Source of the DNA: 34-65-8 sp046294735
GTDB lineage: Bacteria > Pseudomonadota > Alphaproteobacteria > Sphingomonadales > Sphingomonadaceae
Length of the DNA: 64,000 bases
Assembly (NCBI GenBank): GCA_046294735.1
Contig: JBKBKB010000003.1
Location: forward strand, 186,001 to 250,000
Direction: 5' to 3'
Shown here: one piece after another, positions 33,771-41,655 of the stretch
Layout: every line of letters begins with the position of its first letter
Numbering within the stretch: position 1 is the stretch's first letter
Made by a program: the position numbers and the translations under genes
The notes under the pieces: model-generated
What the model was told of the DNA's origin: nothing
Database searches by the model: none
What the model saw: only the letters and a program-made list of their open reading frames with translations

Positions 33771-35492
33771 CTATCCGAGCAGGCGGCGGGCGGCGCGCTC
33801 GACCAGTGCAACGTCTTCCGGCACTTCACCCAGTACGACAATCTCTCCGCTTTCCAGCCGGCGGATCATGACCAGTGCGAATTCCTGGCCTTCGGGGGCA
33901 ATATCGCCGAACCCGCGCGGCTCCATCGCCCGCAGCTTATCGGCCAGGGCGGCGCGCGGCCCGTCGGCAGGCTCGATCGCCTTGCCGGCTTCCTCGCGGC
34001 GCAGGCGGCGCTCGGCCTGGACCACGCCCTTGAGACCGCCTTCTGCACGCCGCAGATGATCTGCCAGCGATCCCCGGCTAAGACCGGCGCGATGGGCGTA
34101 GGACAGGACGGCAGCGTATTCTGTCAGGCGGGTCTTGTCATAGTCTGCGCCGAACACAAGTTTGACCACCGGGGTCATCGGCGCGCGATCCTGCACTGTC
34201 AGGCCGTTGTCGGCAACCAGTTCAGCGAATTCTTCCGGCTGTTCGAGGGCTGCCAGGCTTACGTCGTAAGCGCGGCCCACCGCATCGTAGAGCGCCGCGC
34301 GGCTGCGGTCTTCGCTGCTGCGCGCCGCCAGTGCCAGTTCGCGCGCTTCGGCCAGACAATCATACAGGCCCGGCGGATCGGCTGGCACGTCATCCTGTTC
34401 GGCAGCATTCTGTTCCGGCAATGCGGCGTGATTGTCTCCCGGCTCGCTCCACTCAAGCGAGCCCACTGCCGTTTCGAGCGCAATCGCGCCGCCAAGCGAC
34501 ATATCGTCCTGCAGGTCGAGAACCTTATCGGCTGGCTCGTCGGCCGGAACTGTAGTGAATTCTTCGTCTAGATCGGACGCACCAACCGGTTCGAGCCAGT
34601 CATCGCCTTCTTCCGGCTGATAGGCTCCCGAGGGGCGGGGCGAGGCACCCAGCAGCGAGGCGAACCGCGATTCGGCGACATCCTCCTCGGCCAGGTCTTC
34701 GTCATCCTCGTCTTCAAGCAGGGCTTCGACATCCATGCCGAACAGTGGCTGCGGCAGGGGCTCGGCGCCGTAATCCTCGTCGAAGGCGTCATCGGCAATA
34801 TCGATCAGCGGCAGATCTGCAATGGCGCTGGCCGGGCCATCCGCCCAATCGGTGACCGGATCGGCGGGGTGGATTCCTGCTTCGCTGTCCTCACCTGCTT
34901 CGAGGGCCTGATCGATTTCCAGCAGCAGCTCGTCAGTGGTCATCTGGTCGGCCATCTCCTTCCAGTTTATCACACCATAGATGAAATCGATCGTGTCGTC
35001 GTCGCTGGAGAAGGGCAGCAGGATGCCGCGGTAAAGGATCGTGGCCCCGCGTTGGTTGACGAATTCGGCCTCGAAGCCGATCGGCGCCTGATTGGCGATG
35101 ATCTGCAGATAATGGTCGGTAATCCGGCTCAGCAGCGAGCGCGCCGGGACGTCGGACAATCGGCCGATCATATTGTCGGTGCCGCATTCCAGCGCCAGTT
35201 CGCTGCCAAGATATTGCAGCGCCGGATTCTCGATTCCGGCCGAGAAGTCGAGCAACACGCTGTAGGGTCCGAAATCGGGCAGCTGATCAGGTTCCAGTTC
35301 CTCGATCGCCGGGAAATTCCGATCCTGCAGTCGGCTGGCCCAGAAGTTATAGGCGCGGACCTGCATCCGCCGTTCGTCGGTGCCGATCCCCGCAGGCGGC
35401 GATTCGATTCCGGTGTCGTCGTCGCCGGGAAAATCATCGCGTCCGATGTCATCCAGGCGAGATGCGTCGAAATGTCCGCGCAGTGTATCCAT
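33771..35492 (-). CDS. PAS-domain protein with long acidic linker
   Basis: ATG at 35492 is used; a TTG four codons upstream is the alternative. The 573-residue protein has an N-terminal PAS-like region, recognisable from RRMQVRAYNFWASRLQDRNFP through FSAGIENPALQYLG to FIYGVINWKE. The middle (about residues 190-380) is highly acidic and low in complexity (FDEDYGAEPLPQP, ALLEDEDDEDLAEEDVAES). The C-terminal 190 residues are helical, with EARELALAARSSEDRSRAAL and RRLRREEAGKAIEPADG. No kinase, GGDEF or DNA-binding domain is visible. It may be a cytoplasmic redox or ligand sensor acting through protein contacts. Function is unknown. Confidence 0.75.
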   Translation of the reverse strand: MDTLRGHFDASRLDDIGRDDFPGDDDTGIESPPAGIGTDERRMQVRAYNFWASRLQDRNFPAIEELEPDQLPDFGPYSVLLDFSAGIENPALQYLGSELALECGTDNMIGRLSDVPARSLLSRITDHYLQIIANQAPIGFEAEFVNQRGATILYRGILLPFSSDDDTIDFIYGVINWKEMADQMTTDELLLEIDQALEAGEDSEAGIHPADPVTDWADGPASAIADLPLIDIADDAFDEDYGAEPLPQPLFGMDVEALLEDEDDEDLAEEDVAESRFASLLGASPRPSGAYQPEEGDDWLEPVGASDLDEEFTTVPADEPADKVLDLQDDMSLGGAIALETAVGSLEWSEPGDNHAALPEQNAAEQDDVPADPPGLYDCLAEARELALAARSSEDRSRAALYDAVGRAYDVSLAALEQPEEFAELVADNGLTVQDRAPMTPVVKLVFGADYDKTRLTEYAAVLSYAHRAGLSRGSLADHLRRAEGGLKGVVQAERRLRREEAGKAIEPADGPRAALADKLRAMEPRGFGDIAPEGQEFALVMIRRLESGEIVVLGEVPEDVALVERAARRLLG

Positions 35493-35543
35493 GACCTGAG
35501 CCAAGCCCCCATATGGTTCGGGGCCTGTTCTGGCGCGACATGG

Positions 35544-35558
35544 TAAACATACCGTTAA
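35544..35558 (-). promoter_or_regulatory. Candidate CtrA-like half-consensus site upstream of the PAS gene
   Basis: On the minus strand TTAA-N7-TTTA lies about 50 bases upstream of the PAS gene start. The CtrA consensus in alphaproteobacteria is TTAA-N7-TTAA, so this differs at one position. Spacing is exact. A single near-match in one intergenic region is weak evidence. Confidence 0.3.
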
Positions 35559-35632
35559 GTTGTGCGCCGCCGAATGGTGACGTCACGACGGCATCGGAAA
35601 GGGCGACAGGCTGGTGCCCGGCAGTCCGCCCT

Positions 35633-36136
35633 TCACAGCATATAGCGCATCCTGATCGTCTGGCTGACGGCCGCATTGCTGACCTCGAACACCGCGTCGC
35701 CAAACTTGGGCGGTGCCATCTGTACCTTGGCATCGCGGGAAAAACCAAACCCTTCCTTGGGCATCATGCCCAAGGCGCGGTCGGCCTTGCCATTGTTGTT
35801 TTCGTCATGCAGCAAGGCAATGGCATACCGCCCTGGTTGGACCCCGGTAAAGGTCAGCGTGACCGTGCCCTTGGCCGGCACAACTGCGCTGTGCGCGCCG
35901 GGCACACCGCGGCAGCGGGGAAATGTCTTGCTGTCCGTGGTCATGCAGGCCCGCACCACCCCCTTGGTGGAACGGATGTCGCTGACGTTGACCGTGACTG
36001 TCACCCCGGCCGGCTCGCTCGCGCCGGACAGCAATACCGCGCTGCTCCCCAGCGCTAGCGCGCAAAGCTGTCGGACAGGCCGCGATCGGTGCCGCACAGG
36101 CGATCCCAGAACCGGAAATAGAGGCCGTAGTTGCAT
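35633..36136 (-). CDS. DUF2141-domain secreted protein
   Basis: The 167-residue frame starts at ATG 36136, overlapping the sterol-desaturase gene by 82 bases; a GTG at 36097 would give a shorter protein with a cleaner signal peptide (LCALALGSSAVLLSGASEPAG). The mature part has VTVNVSDIRSTKGVVRACM, ALLHDENNNGKADRALG and PKEGFGFSRDA, the signature of DUF2141, a family of beta-sandwich periplasmic proteins. The pairing with a sterol-desaturase gene suggests a link to membrane lipid or carotenoid modification, but this is inferred from position only. Confidence 0.82.
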   Translation of the reverse strand: MQLRPLFPVLGSPVRHRSRPVRQLCALALGSSAVLLSGASEPAGVTVTVNVSDIRSTKGVVRACMTTDSKTFPRCRGVPGAHSAVVPAKGTVTLTFTGVQPGRYAIALLHDENNNGKADRALGMMPKEGFGFSRDAKVQMAPPKFGDAVFEVSNAAVSQTIRMRYML

Positions 36137-36789
36137 AGATATTGCTCGTGATGACGCTGATGGTGGCTGGCCGTTATCAGCCAGTTACCCAACCTGGAGT
36201 GAACAAGAGCACGGGGAAACATTTCCCACCCCATGTGGTTCGTCACGCCCATAATGGTCATGATCGCCAGAACAAGGCCCAGCATGGCGACATGGATCGG
36301 CACCAGGAATACCAGCGCCGGGATTACCACTGCGCCGGTCAACGCCTCGATGGGATGGAAACTCATGGCCGCCCAGGCAGTCGGCGGGCGGCTGTCATGG
36401 TGAACGGCGTGAGCGATCCGGAACCAGCGCGGTCGGTGCATCCAGCGATGGGTCCAGTAGAACCAGGTGTCGTGCAGGAAAAGATAGAGGAACAGTGAGA
36501 CCGGCAGGTACCACAGGGGGTAATCGGCAATGCCAGTATAGATCCGGCTCCAGCCGCGTTCCTGCCAGCCCCAGGCGACGATACCGGCCGGCACGCCGTA
36601 GATTCCTGCGGACAGCAACGACCAGCCCATCTCGCGCCGGATCTGCGGTCTGAGCCGGGCATAAAGCCCCGGGCGGACACGGCTGGTTGCCCAGGCGAAC
36701 GCACCGCTTGCGATCAGATAGCGCAGTGCCACGATCGCAGTCATCGCCAGGGCCGACGTCAGGATTGCGAGGGAAAGTGCCAAGGTCAT
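36055..36789 (-). CDS. Sterol desaturase / fatty acid hydroxylase family protein
   Basis: The 244-residue integral membrane protein carries the histidine clusters of the diiron hydroxylase superfamily in order: HDTWFYWTHRWMH, HAVHHDSRPPTAW and SHHQRHHEQY. Four membrane helices surround them. Members hydroxylate sterols, hopanoids, fatty acids or carotenoids; the substrate is not predictable from sequence. In sphingomonads it could act on carotenoids or sphingolipid chains. It is followed, with an 82-base overlap, by the DUF2141 gene. Confidence 0.88.
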   Translation of the reverse strand: MTLALSLAILTSALAMTAIVALRYLIASGAFAWATSRVRPGLYARLRPQIRREMGWSLLSAGIYGVPAGIVAWGWQERGWSRIYTGIADYPLWYLPVSLFLYLFLHDTWFYWTHRWMHRPRWFRIAHAVHHDSRPPTAWAAMSFHPIEALTGAVVIPALVFLVPIHVAMLGLVLAIMTIMGVTNHMGWEMFPRALVHSRLGNWLITASHHQRHHEQYLCNYGLYFRFWDRLCGTDRGLSDSFAR

Positions 36790-36844
36790 CAGCGCCAGCC
36801 TATGCCGCAGCCTGGCCTGCCCGAACAGACCCTATCTGCGCCCG

Positions 36845-37342
36845 CTATTCCCCAAGCATCCAAGGGGCACAGCCCGGATCGTGTACGAGCAACTGGCGCC
36901 GCAGCGCCGTGCGCGCCAACCGCTCAACCTCGACCTTCCGCCGAGCCGGTGCCAGCGGCTGCAGCGGCGCGGGACGAAGGATTTCCGCGTCGTAGCCATC
37001 GGCCACGATCACCCCGCAGCAATCAGGCCGAAAGTCGGCGCCCTCAAGCGGCAGACGATCAAGCCCGGTGGGGAGCCCCCAGTAGAACCGATCGCAATGG
37101 TCGAGATAGTCTGGCCACTTTCCGTCACCCAGCAGGTCGGCCCGAGCGACCTTGATCTCGACGATCACAACCTGCCCTTTGGCATCGATGCCCATGAGGT
37201 CGGCCCGCCGCCCGCCCCGCAGCGGCATCTCCGGTAGGCACCAGATATCGTTGCGGGCAAACAGCCGAGCAATCCCGCGCGCAACTGACCGGGCATCAGG
37301 CATGACAACGGGTATGGCCGGAGCGTTCGGACGAACTTGCAT
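36845..37342 (-). CDS. mmcB: MmcB-family DNA repair protein
   Basis: I choose ATG at 37342; the longer frame upstream is an antisense shadow of the next gene. The 165-residue protein has the PD-(D/E)xK-like nuclease core ADLMGIDAKGQVVIVEIKVARAD (Asp, then Glu-x-Lys) as a continuous block at about residues 48-70, and WPDYLDHCDRFYWGLP further on. MmcB is an SOS-induced protein needed for mitomycin C resistance in Caulobacter. A consensus SOS box lies 13 bases before the start codon, which independently supports both the name and the start. Confidence 0.9.
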   Translation of the reverse strand: MQVRPNAPAIPVVMPDARSVARGIARLFARNDIWCLPEMPLRGGRRADLMGIDAKGQVVIVEIKVARADLLGDGKWPDYLDHCDRFYWGLPTGLDRLPLEGADFRPDCCGVIVADGYDAEILRPAPLQPLAPARRKVEVERLARTALRRQLLVHDPGCAPWMLGE

Positions 37343-37348
37343 CGGCAC

Positions 37349-37377
37349 TTCTAGGAACAGAAAGCGAACAGTGTCAA
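37349..37377 (-). promoter_or_regulatory. mmcB promoter with LexA box in the spacer
   Basis: On the minus strand a perfect -35 TTGACA (37377-37372) is followed after 17 bases by a weaker -10 CTAGAA (37354-37349). The spacer holds GTTC-N7-GTTC at 37369-37355, the alphaproteobacterial LexA operator. The expected start site falls at or within a base or two of the ATG at 37342, so the transcript would be leaderless. Confidence 0.75.
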
Positions 37378-37398
37378 CTGTCCCGGCGCCTCTTTGGT

Positions 37399-37788
37399 TC
37401 ACGCGTTCCGGCGATGAGCGCCTTCGGCGGGGACCAGCGCCAGCACGGCGGAGCGAGCAGCGTGGAATTCCTGCCACAAGGCCAAGGCCGGAACGGCGGC
37501 ATCCTGGCCGCGGGCGTTGACGGCCAGCAGCGCTGCGAGGCCCGGCTGCATGACTGCGGCGATATCGGCTGCACCCTGCTCGGCGAGCATGAATCGAGCG
37601 CCGCCCGCATCGCGTGCGCGCCCCGGCAGGCTGCGGACCGCCTGATCGGGCTTTTCCGGTGCCAGTCCGGCCAGCGCGGCAACCGCGGCGGCTGCGTCGT
37701 GCAGTGCCGCCCAACGCAGGCTGAGCGCCTGCCACGCCCGCTGGTCGACAGGCGCAGTAGGCCGGGATTCGGGCGAGTGCATGGTCAT
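37399..37788 (-). CDS. Conserved hypothetical Ala-rich protein
   Basis: ATG at 37788 gives 129 residues; another ATG lies two codons on. The protein is very rich in Ala and Leu and mostly helical (WAALHDAAAAVAALAGLAPE, MQPGLAALLAVNARGQ). It has no signal peptide, cysteine or recognisable motif. It lies upstream of mmcB on the same strand. I do not recognise the family, but codon use is typical of the window. Confidence 0.6.
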   Translation of the reverse strand: MTMHSPESRPTAPVDQRAWQALSLRWAALHDAAAAVAALAGLAPEKPDQAVRSLPGRARDAGGARFMLAEQGAADIAAVMQPGLAALLAVNARGQDAAVPALALWQEFHAARSAVLALVPAEGAHRRNA

Positions 37789-37933
37789 TGCAGGCACGCA
37801 ATAGAGCCTGGCGCTTGCCAAATCGCTAATGCTGGTCCGATCAGCGCAACTCGGCTCTGCCCCGCATATTCCACTGGCAAGCCCCGCGCCGCTTTGCTAA
37901 GCGCGCGCCTCGCCCGGCCTAGCCGGTGCAGGA

Positions 37934-38010
<77 letters not shown>

Positions 38011-38107
38011 TATTTTCCGCACTATCTGTCGGGTTGGTACACGCGCATCGGCACGGGCCCTCGGTCCGAGAAGCGATAAGTCCGGAAAAGGAAGGGTGAT
38101 GCGGGGA

Positions 38108-38181
38108 TGGAGGCCCGAGCCGGAATCGAACCGGCGTGCAAGGATTTGCAGTCCTCTGCGTAACCACTCCGCCATCGGGCC
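38108..38181 (-). tRNA. tRNA-Cys (anticodon GCA)
   Basis: A 74-base cloverleaf on the minus strand: acceptor GGCCCGA pairs with TCGGGCC, followed by discriminator T, as required for cysteine tRNA, and an encoded CCA (TGG at 38108-38110). The anticodon loop CTGCAAA gives GCA, and the T-arm is CCGGTTCGATTCCGG. It faces tRNA-Arg with 97 bases between. Confidence 0.96.
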
Positions 38182-38309
38182 TCGCCTGCCTTGGCGGGAA
38201 GACAGGAAGCGGCCCCCTAGCGAGTCCCCCGCGCCAAGGCAATCCGCTTTGCTTGGTCGTACAATTTGAAGGCTGGCGCGTGCGCGGCAATTGGTTATGG
38301 CGCCCGGCC

Positions 38310-39083
38310 ATGTCTGTCGCCGAACTCCTCGCCCCGCTCGATGGCCGCACCGGGCCGATTCACCTGCCCGCCGCGCATGAATGGATGCAGGGCCGCACCC
38401 TCTACGGCGGAGCTTCGGCGTTGCTTGCCTACACGGCGGCGATTCGCGCCTTTCCAGACCTGCCGCCGCTGCGTGCGGGGCAGGTTGCATTCGTCGGGCC
38501 AGTGGGAGAGACGGTCGAGTTCCGAACCGAAATAGTTCGCGCCGGCCGCAACGTGGTGCAGGTCCGCAGTGAACTGCTGTGTGAAAACGCGGTTGCGCTG
38601 AGCGCGTTCTGGCTGTTCGGAACGGCGCGCGAGCCCAATGCGCTCCATTCGCCCGCCGCGCTCGATTCGTGGCCCGATCTGCCGGAAGAGTCGCTCGGCA
38701 GCGACAAGGCACCAGCCTTCATCGCCAACAATTTCGAGTTGCGCCGTGCGCAGGAGGGCCGGGGGCCGGGAACGCCGGTGGTGCGGCGCTGGCTGCGATT
38801 GCGCGAGCCGACCGGGCTTGATCCGGTGTCCGATCTTGTCCTGCTCGGTGATACGCTGCCGCCGGGTGCGATGCGGGCGATGCAGCGGCTCGGGCCGATC
38901 AGCTCGATCAACTGGTCGTTCAATATCCTCGATCCCGAGCCGCAGACCCGGGATGGCTGGTGGCTGGGCGAGACCGCCAGCGAATGGGCCGACCATGGTT
39001 ATTCGAGCGAACGTCTGCGGATGTGGAGCGCAGACGGGCGGCAGGTCCTGTCAGGGATGCAATCGGTGGCAGTGTTCGGCTAG
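38310..39083 (+). CDS. Acyl-CoA thioesterase family protein (TesB-like double hotdog)
   Basis: ATG at 38310 gives 257 residues; the longer open frame upstream runs through the tRNA-Cys gene and is not coding. The protein has two hotdog halves: GRTLYGGASALLAYTAA with GQVAFVGPVGETVEF in the first, and SSINWSFNILDPEPQTRDGW with MWSADGRQVLSGMQSVA in the second. This matches the thioesterase family of acyl-CoA hydrolases (TesB/4HBT_3). It lies next to a convergent crotonase gene, which fits fatty acid or acyl-CoA metabolism. Confidence 0.85.
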   Translation: MSVAELLAPLDGRTGPIHLPAAHEWMQGRTLYGGASALLAYTAAIRAFPDLPPLRAGQVAFVGPVGETVEFRTEIVRAGRNVVQVRSELLCENAVALSAFWLFGTAREPNALHSPAALDSWPDLPEESLGSDKAPAFIANNFELRRAQEGRGPGTPVVRRWLRLREPTGLDPVSDLVLLGDTLPPGAMRAMQRLGPISSINWSFNILDPEPQTRDGWWLGETASEWADHGYSSERLRMWSADGRQVLSGMQSVAVFG

Positions 39084-39104
39084 GACCAGCGCCGCACCGG
39101 TCGG

Positions 39105-39920
39105 TCAGACGTCCTGAAACTGCGGCTTGCGCCGCTCCATCTCCGCCATCACTGCCTCGACCTGGTTCTTCGAGCGGATGATGCCGTGCTGCTCACGGCT
39201 TTCTTCCATCAGCAAGGTCTCGGTATCGGCTTCCGGCATCTTCGCGGCAAGCCGTTTGGCAGCGCGGATCGCATGGGGGTTCTTGTTCGCGATCAGGCGG
39301 GCAATGGCCATTGCCCGATCAAGCGGATTGTCCTCGACATAGGTGGCAAGCCCCAGTGCCTGGGCCTCGGCGCCGGAAAACTCGCGGTTGGTATAGACCA
39401 GTTCGCGCAGCACATCGTCCCGAACCAGGCCGCGCCATAGCGCATAGCCGCCCATATCGGGCACGAGACCCCATTTCAGTTCCATGATCGCCATCCGGGT
39501 ATCGGGCGCGACCACGCGGATGTCGGCCCCGCTGGCAATTTGCAGGCCGCCGCCGAAGCAGACCCCGTGTACGGCAGCGATCACCGGGACGGGCAGCTTG
39601 CGCCACTGCATGGCAACCTGCTGGGCCCGGTTGGCGTTGCCGTGGGTCCGCACGGTCAGATCGGGCTCGTCGGGATCGGGTGCGCGGGCGAAATTGGACA
39701 GGTCTAGTCCGGCGCAGAAGGCCCGCCCTTCGCCCGATAGCACCACCACGCGCAGCCCCTTGCAATCATTCAGTGCATGGCCCGCTTCGATGATCCGTTT
39801 GAACATTTCCGGGTCGAGCGCGTTCATCTTGTCCGCGCGGGTCAACCGGACATGGGCCACGCCATCGCCTTGAAAGTCGATCGCCACACGGTCGTTGGGG
39901 GCAAGGTCCATGCTTTTCAT
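39105..39920 (-). CDS. Enoyl-CoA hydratase/isomerase family protein (crotonase), second copy
   Basis: The 271-residue protein has the crotonase segments VRLTRADKMNALD, RVVVLSGEGRAFCAGLDLSNF and PVIAAVHGVCFGGGLQIASGADI. The catalytic region MAIMELKWGLVPDMGG has a Glu at the hydratase position. It is only distantly similar to the crotonase at 13461-14249. Its start overlaps the stop of the winged-helix gene (ATGA at 39917-39920), so it is the last gene of a coupled minus-strand series that begins with the JAB-domain gene. Confidence 0.9.
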   Translation of the reverse strand: MKSMDLAPNDRVAIDFQGDGVAHVRLTRADKMNALDPEMFKRIIEAGHALNDCKGLRVVVLSGEGRAFCAGLDLSNFARAPDPDEPDLTVRTHGNANRAQQVAMQWRKLPVPVIAAVHGVCFGGGLQIASGADIRVVAPDTRMAIMELKWGLVPDMGGYALWRGLVRDDVLRELVYTNREFSGAEAQALGLATYVEDNPLDRAMAIARLIANKNPHAIRAAKRLAAKMPEADTETLLMEESREQHGIIRSKNQVEAVMAEMERRKPQFQDV

Positions 39921-40336
39921 CCGGGTTGTGATTCCTGCCCGTTACCGTTGCCGATCAGACGCAGGCTGTCCAGCGCTTCAAGCTGCGAACCTGGCGGAAA
40001 GACCGGCGCGACTTCCGCTTCGAGCCGGTATCCCCCGGCCGGATCGGTTACAACGAGGTGATCGACGCCGTGCGCCGCAAGCTTCCGGCGCAAGCGGAAT
40101 ATGTGGACTTCCAGCGTGTTGGTCTCCGGCTCGTGCTGCAGTCGCCACACGTCGCGCAGCAGGGTTGTGCGGTTCAGGCTGGTCCTGGGCGCTTCTGCCA
40201 GCCGCCAGAGCAGGCCGAATTCTCGCGGGTGAAGGTGCAACCACCGCTCCCGGCAGCGGGCGTCACGGTGAAACAGATCGAGCAGGAGCGGCCCTGCATG
40301 GAGCTGGCGCGGCAACAAACCGGCCGGCACATTCAC
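39917..40336 (-). CDS. Orphan OmpR/PhoB-type winged-helix DNA-binding protein (no receiver)
   Basis: The start is the GTG at 40336, overlapping the stop of the JAB gene (GTGA); there is no ATG in the real frame. The 139-residue protein consists almost only of a Trans_reg_C domain: LHPREFGLLWRLAEAP, TLLRDVWRLQHEPETNTLEVH and HIFRLRRKLAAHG with VVTDPAGGYRLEAE. No receiver domain precedes it and no kinase is near. It could be a constitutive DNA-binding protein or a remnant of a split regulator. Confidence 0.82.
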   Translation of the reverse strand: MNVPAGLLPRQLHAGPLLLDLFHRDARCRERWLHLHPREFGLLWRLAEAPRTSLNRTTLLRDVWRLQHEPETNTLEVHIFRLRRKLAAHGVDHLVVTDPAGGYRLEAEVAPVFPPGSQLEALDSLRLIGNGNGQESQPG

Positions 40337-40770
40337 AGATAGCCGCCACCAGCCATACTGAAATAGCGCCCTCCGGCGAAAATCAGGTGGTCGATCAGTT
40401 CCACCTCCAGCGCCGCCCCGATGTCGCGCAATTGCCTGGTCGAACAGATGTCGGCCTGGCTCGGATGGCACAGGCCCGAGGGGTGGTTGTGAGCCAGCAA
40501 CAGCCCACCGGCGCCGAGGGCAAGGGCTCGTTCGAACAAGGGCCGCAGCCGCGCAACGATGCCATTGGCCCGCCCGTTTCCGAAAACCTCGTCGAACAGA
40601 TACCGACGGGTATGGTCGCAGTAGATCACCCGCAGGGTTTCATGCCGCGCGAGCGCGAAGCACGATTGGAGGTAGGCCAGCAGGGCCGGATCGCACGCAT
40701 CGATGCGATAGCTGCGATAACGGGGCCGATCGCACGTTTTTTCCGGACGCAGGGTTTCAAGCAAGCCCAT
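40333..40770 (-). CDS. RadC-family JAB-domain protein
   Basis: ATG at 40770 gives 145 residues that cover only the C-terminal JAB/MPN domain of RadC (DUF2466). ETLRVIYCDHTRRYLFDEVFG and GLLLAHNHPSGLCHPSQADI carry the metal motif (HxHPSG...S/D), and EVELIDHLIFAGGRYFSM ends the fold. The N-terminal helix-hairpin-helix part of RadC is absent. The role is unknown; RadC is not a recombination protein despite its name, and short forms occur near mobile DNA. The stop overlaps the winged-helix GTG start. Confidence 0.88.
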   Translation of the reverse strand: MGLLETLRPEKTCDRPRYRSYRIDACDPALLAYLQSCFALARHETLRVIYCDHTRRYLFDEVFGNGRANGIVARLRPLFERALALGAGGLLLAHNHPSGLCHPSQADICSTRQLRDIGAALEVELIDHLIFAGGRYFSMAGGGYL

Positions 40771-40777
40771 CGCGCGC

Positions 40778-41257
40778 TCAGATCGCTTTGGGCGACTGCC
40801 GCCAGTCGCGATAGGGGCCGTAGTGCTGAATCCGCTGGACATGCGCCAGAATCCCGAAGCCCAGAATCAGCAGCTGCAGGTAGGAAGGTGCAACATACAT
40901 GATGTTGTAGGCGATCGGCGTGATCTGGGTGAAAGAGTCACGCGCGACATGGGCATTGACGGCAATCAGCTGGCAGGCGGCAAGACCCAGAGGATACAGA
41001 CGGTTGGCCCGCAAGGCGATCGGGAGAATGATGGCAAACACCCCGATGTCGAGGGCGAAATGCCATGCATCGACGGTCTCGAGCTCGATCGCCGGTGTTA
41101 CCAGGAGATGATAAACGCGGTCCGCCGCGAACATGCCGACAAACAGCCAGGCGCAGGCCTTTTCCGGCCCGCCGCCCGCTCGCCATGCCCAGATAGCCAG
41201 GACAACGAACAGGGCCATCTGGATGACGAAGCGGTAGGGGAAGGCCAGGATATCCAT
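40778..41257 (-). CDS. Conserved membrane protein of unknown function (LuxR-trio member)
   Basis: The 159-residue protein has four to five membrane helices (FVIQMALFVVLAIWAW, ACAWLFVGMFAADRVYHLL, FALDIGVFAIILPIAL, YPLGLAACQLIAVNA, YLQLLILGFGILAHV). Charged residues are concentrated between helices (GGGPEKA, TPAIELETVDAWH). I do not recognise the family. It follows the 114-residue gene by 5 bases and the LuxR-type gene further upstream on the same strand. Confidence 0.7.
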   Translation of the reverse strand: MDILAFPYRFVIQMALFVVLAIWAWRAGGGPEKACAWLFVGMFAADRVYHLLVTPAIELETVDAWHFALDIGVFAIILPIALRANRLYPLGLAACQLIAVNAHVARDSFTQITPIAYNIMYVAPSYLQLLILGFGILAHVQRIQHYGPYRDWRQSPKAI

Positions 41258-41262
41258 CGCAG

Positions 41263-41607
41263 TCAGACGGGTTCTTCCACCTTGGACCGGGCTGCCGGTT
41301 CCGGCAGATTGCCTTCGAGCGGCGTGACCGTCATGTCATCCGGGCCGCAGACGATCCGCGCCACGTCGTTCAGCTCGCCGTGGACCCGGAAAATGTTGCT
41401 CGACATCGACATGGCCTGACTTTCGGCCTGGGTCAGCCGGATAATTGCACGCTGACCAACATCCACCGGAACCTCGGGATTCTGCCGCGCCACCAGCATT
41501 GCCTGCTTCAACCGCGCGAGGGCAATCATTGCTTCGTCCGAGACGGCTTCGGCCTCGCGGATCAGCTTGCGGAGAGTGCGGGCGTCTGTGCCAATCTTGT
41601 CAGTCAT
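41263..41607 (-). CDS. Small soluble protein of unknown function (LuxR-trio member)
   Basis: The 114-residue protein is predicted helical, with coiled-coil-like spacing (ARTLRKLIREAEAVSDE, MIALARLKQAMLVAR) and a conserved-looking QRAIIRLTQAESQAMSMSSN segment. It has no signal peptide or membrane helix. It lies between the membrane-anchored LuxR-type gene and the membrane protein, probably in one transcript. I do not recognise it by name; a role as partner or modulator of the regulator is a positional inference. Confidence 0.65.
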   Translation of the reverse strand: MTDKIGTDARTLRKLIREAEAVSDEAMIALARLKQAMLVARQNPEVPVDVGQRAIIRLTQAESQAMSMSSNIFRVHGELNDVARIVCGPDDMTVTPLEGNLPEPAARSKVEEPV

Positions 41608-41655
41608 CGATCTGGTCCTGCAACTGCGCGGGCAGCCCTGCTCATGGACCTGCCG

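Noticed and set aside
35577..35586. Ten-base palindrome GTGACGTCAC between PAS and DUF2141 genes
   Set aside because: A single short palindrome in GC-rich DNA with no partner site; expected by chance often enough.
36000..37801. Long open frame covering mmcB and the upstream protein as one gene
   Set aside because: The N-terminal half is Arg-rich shadow coding; the SOS promoter and PD-(D/E)xK core place the mmcB start at 37342.
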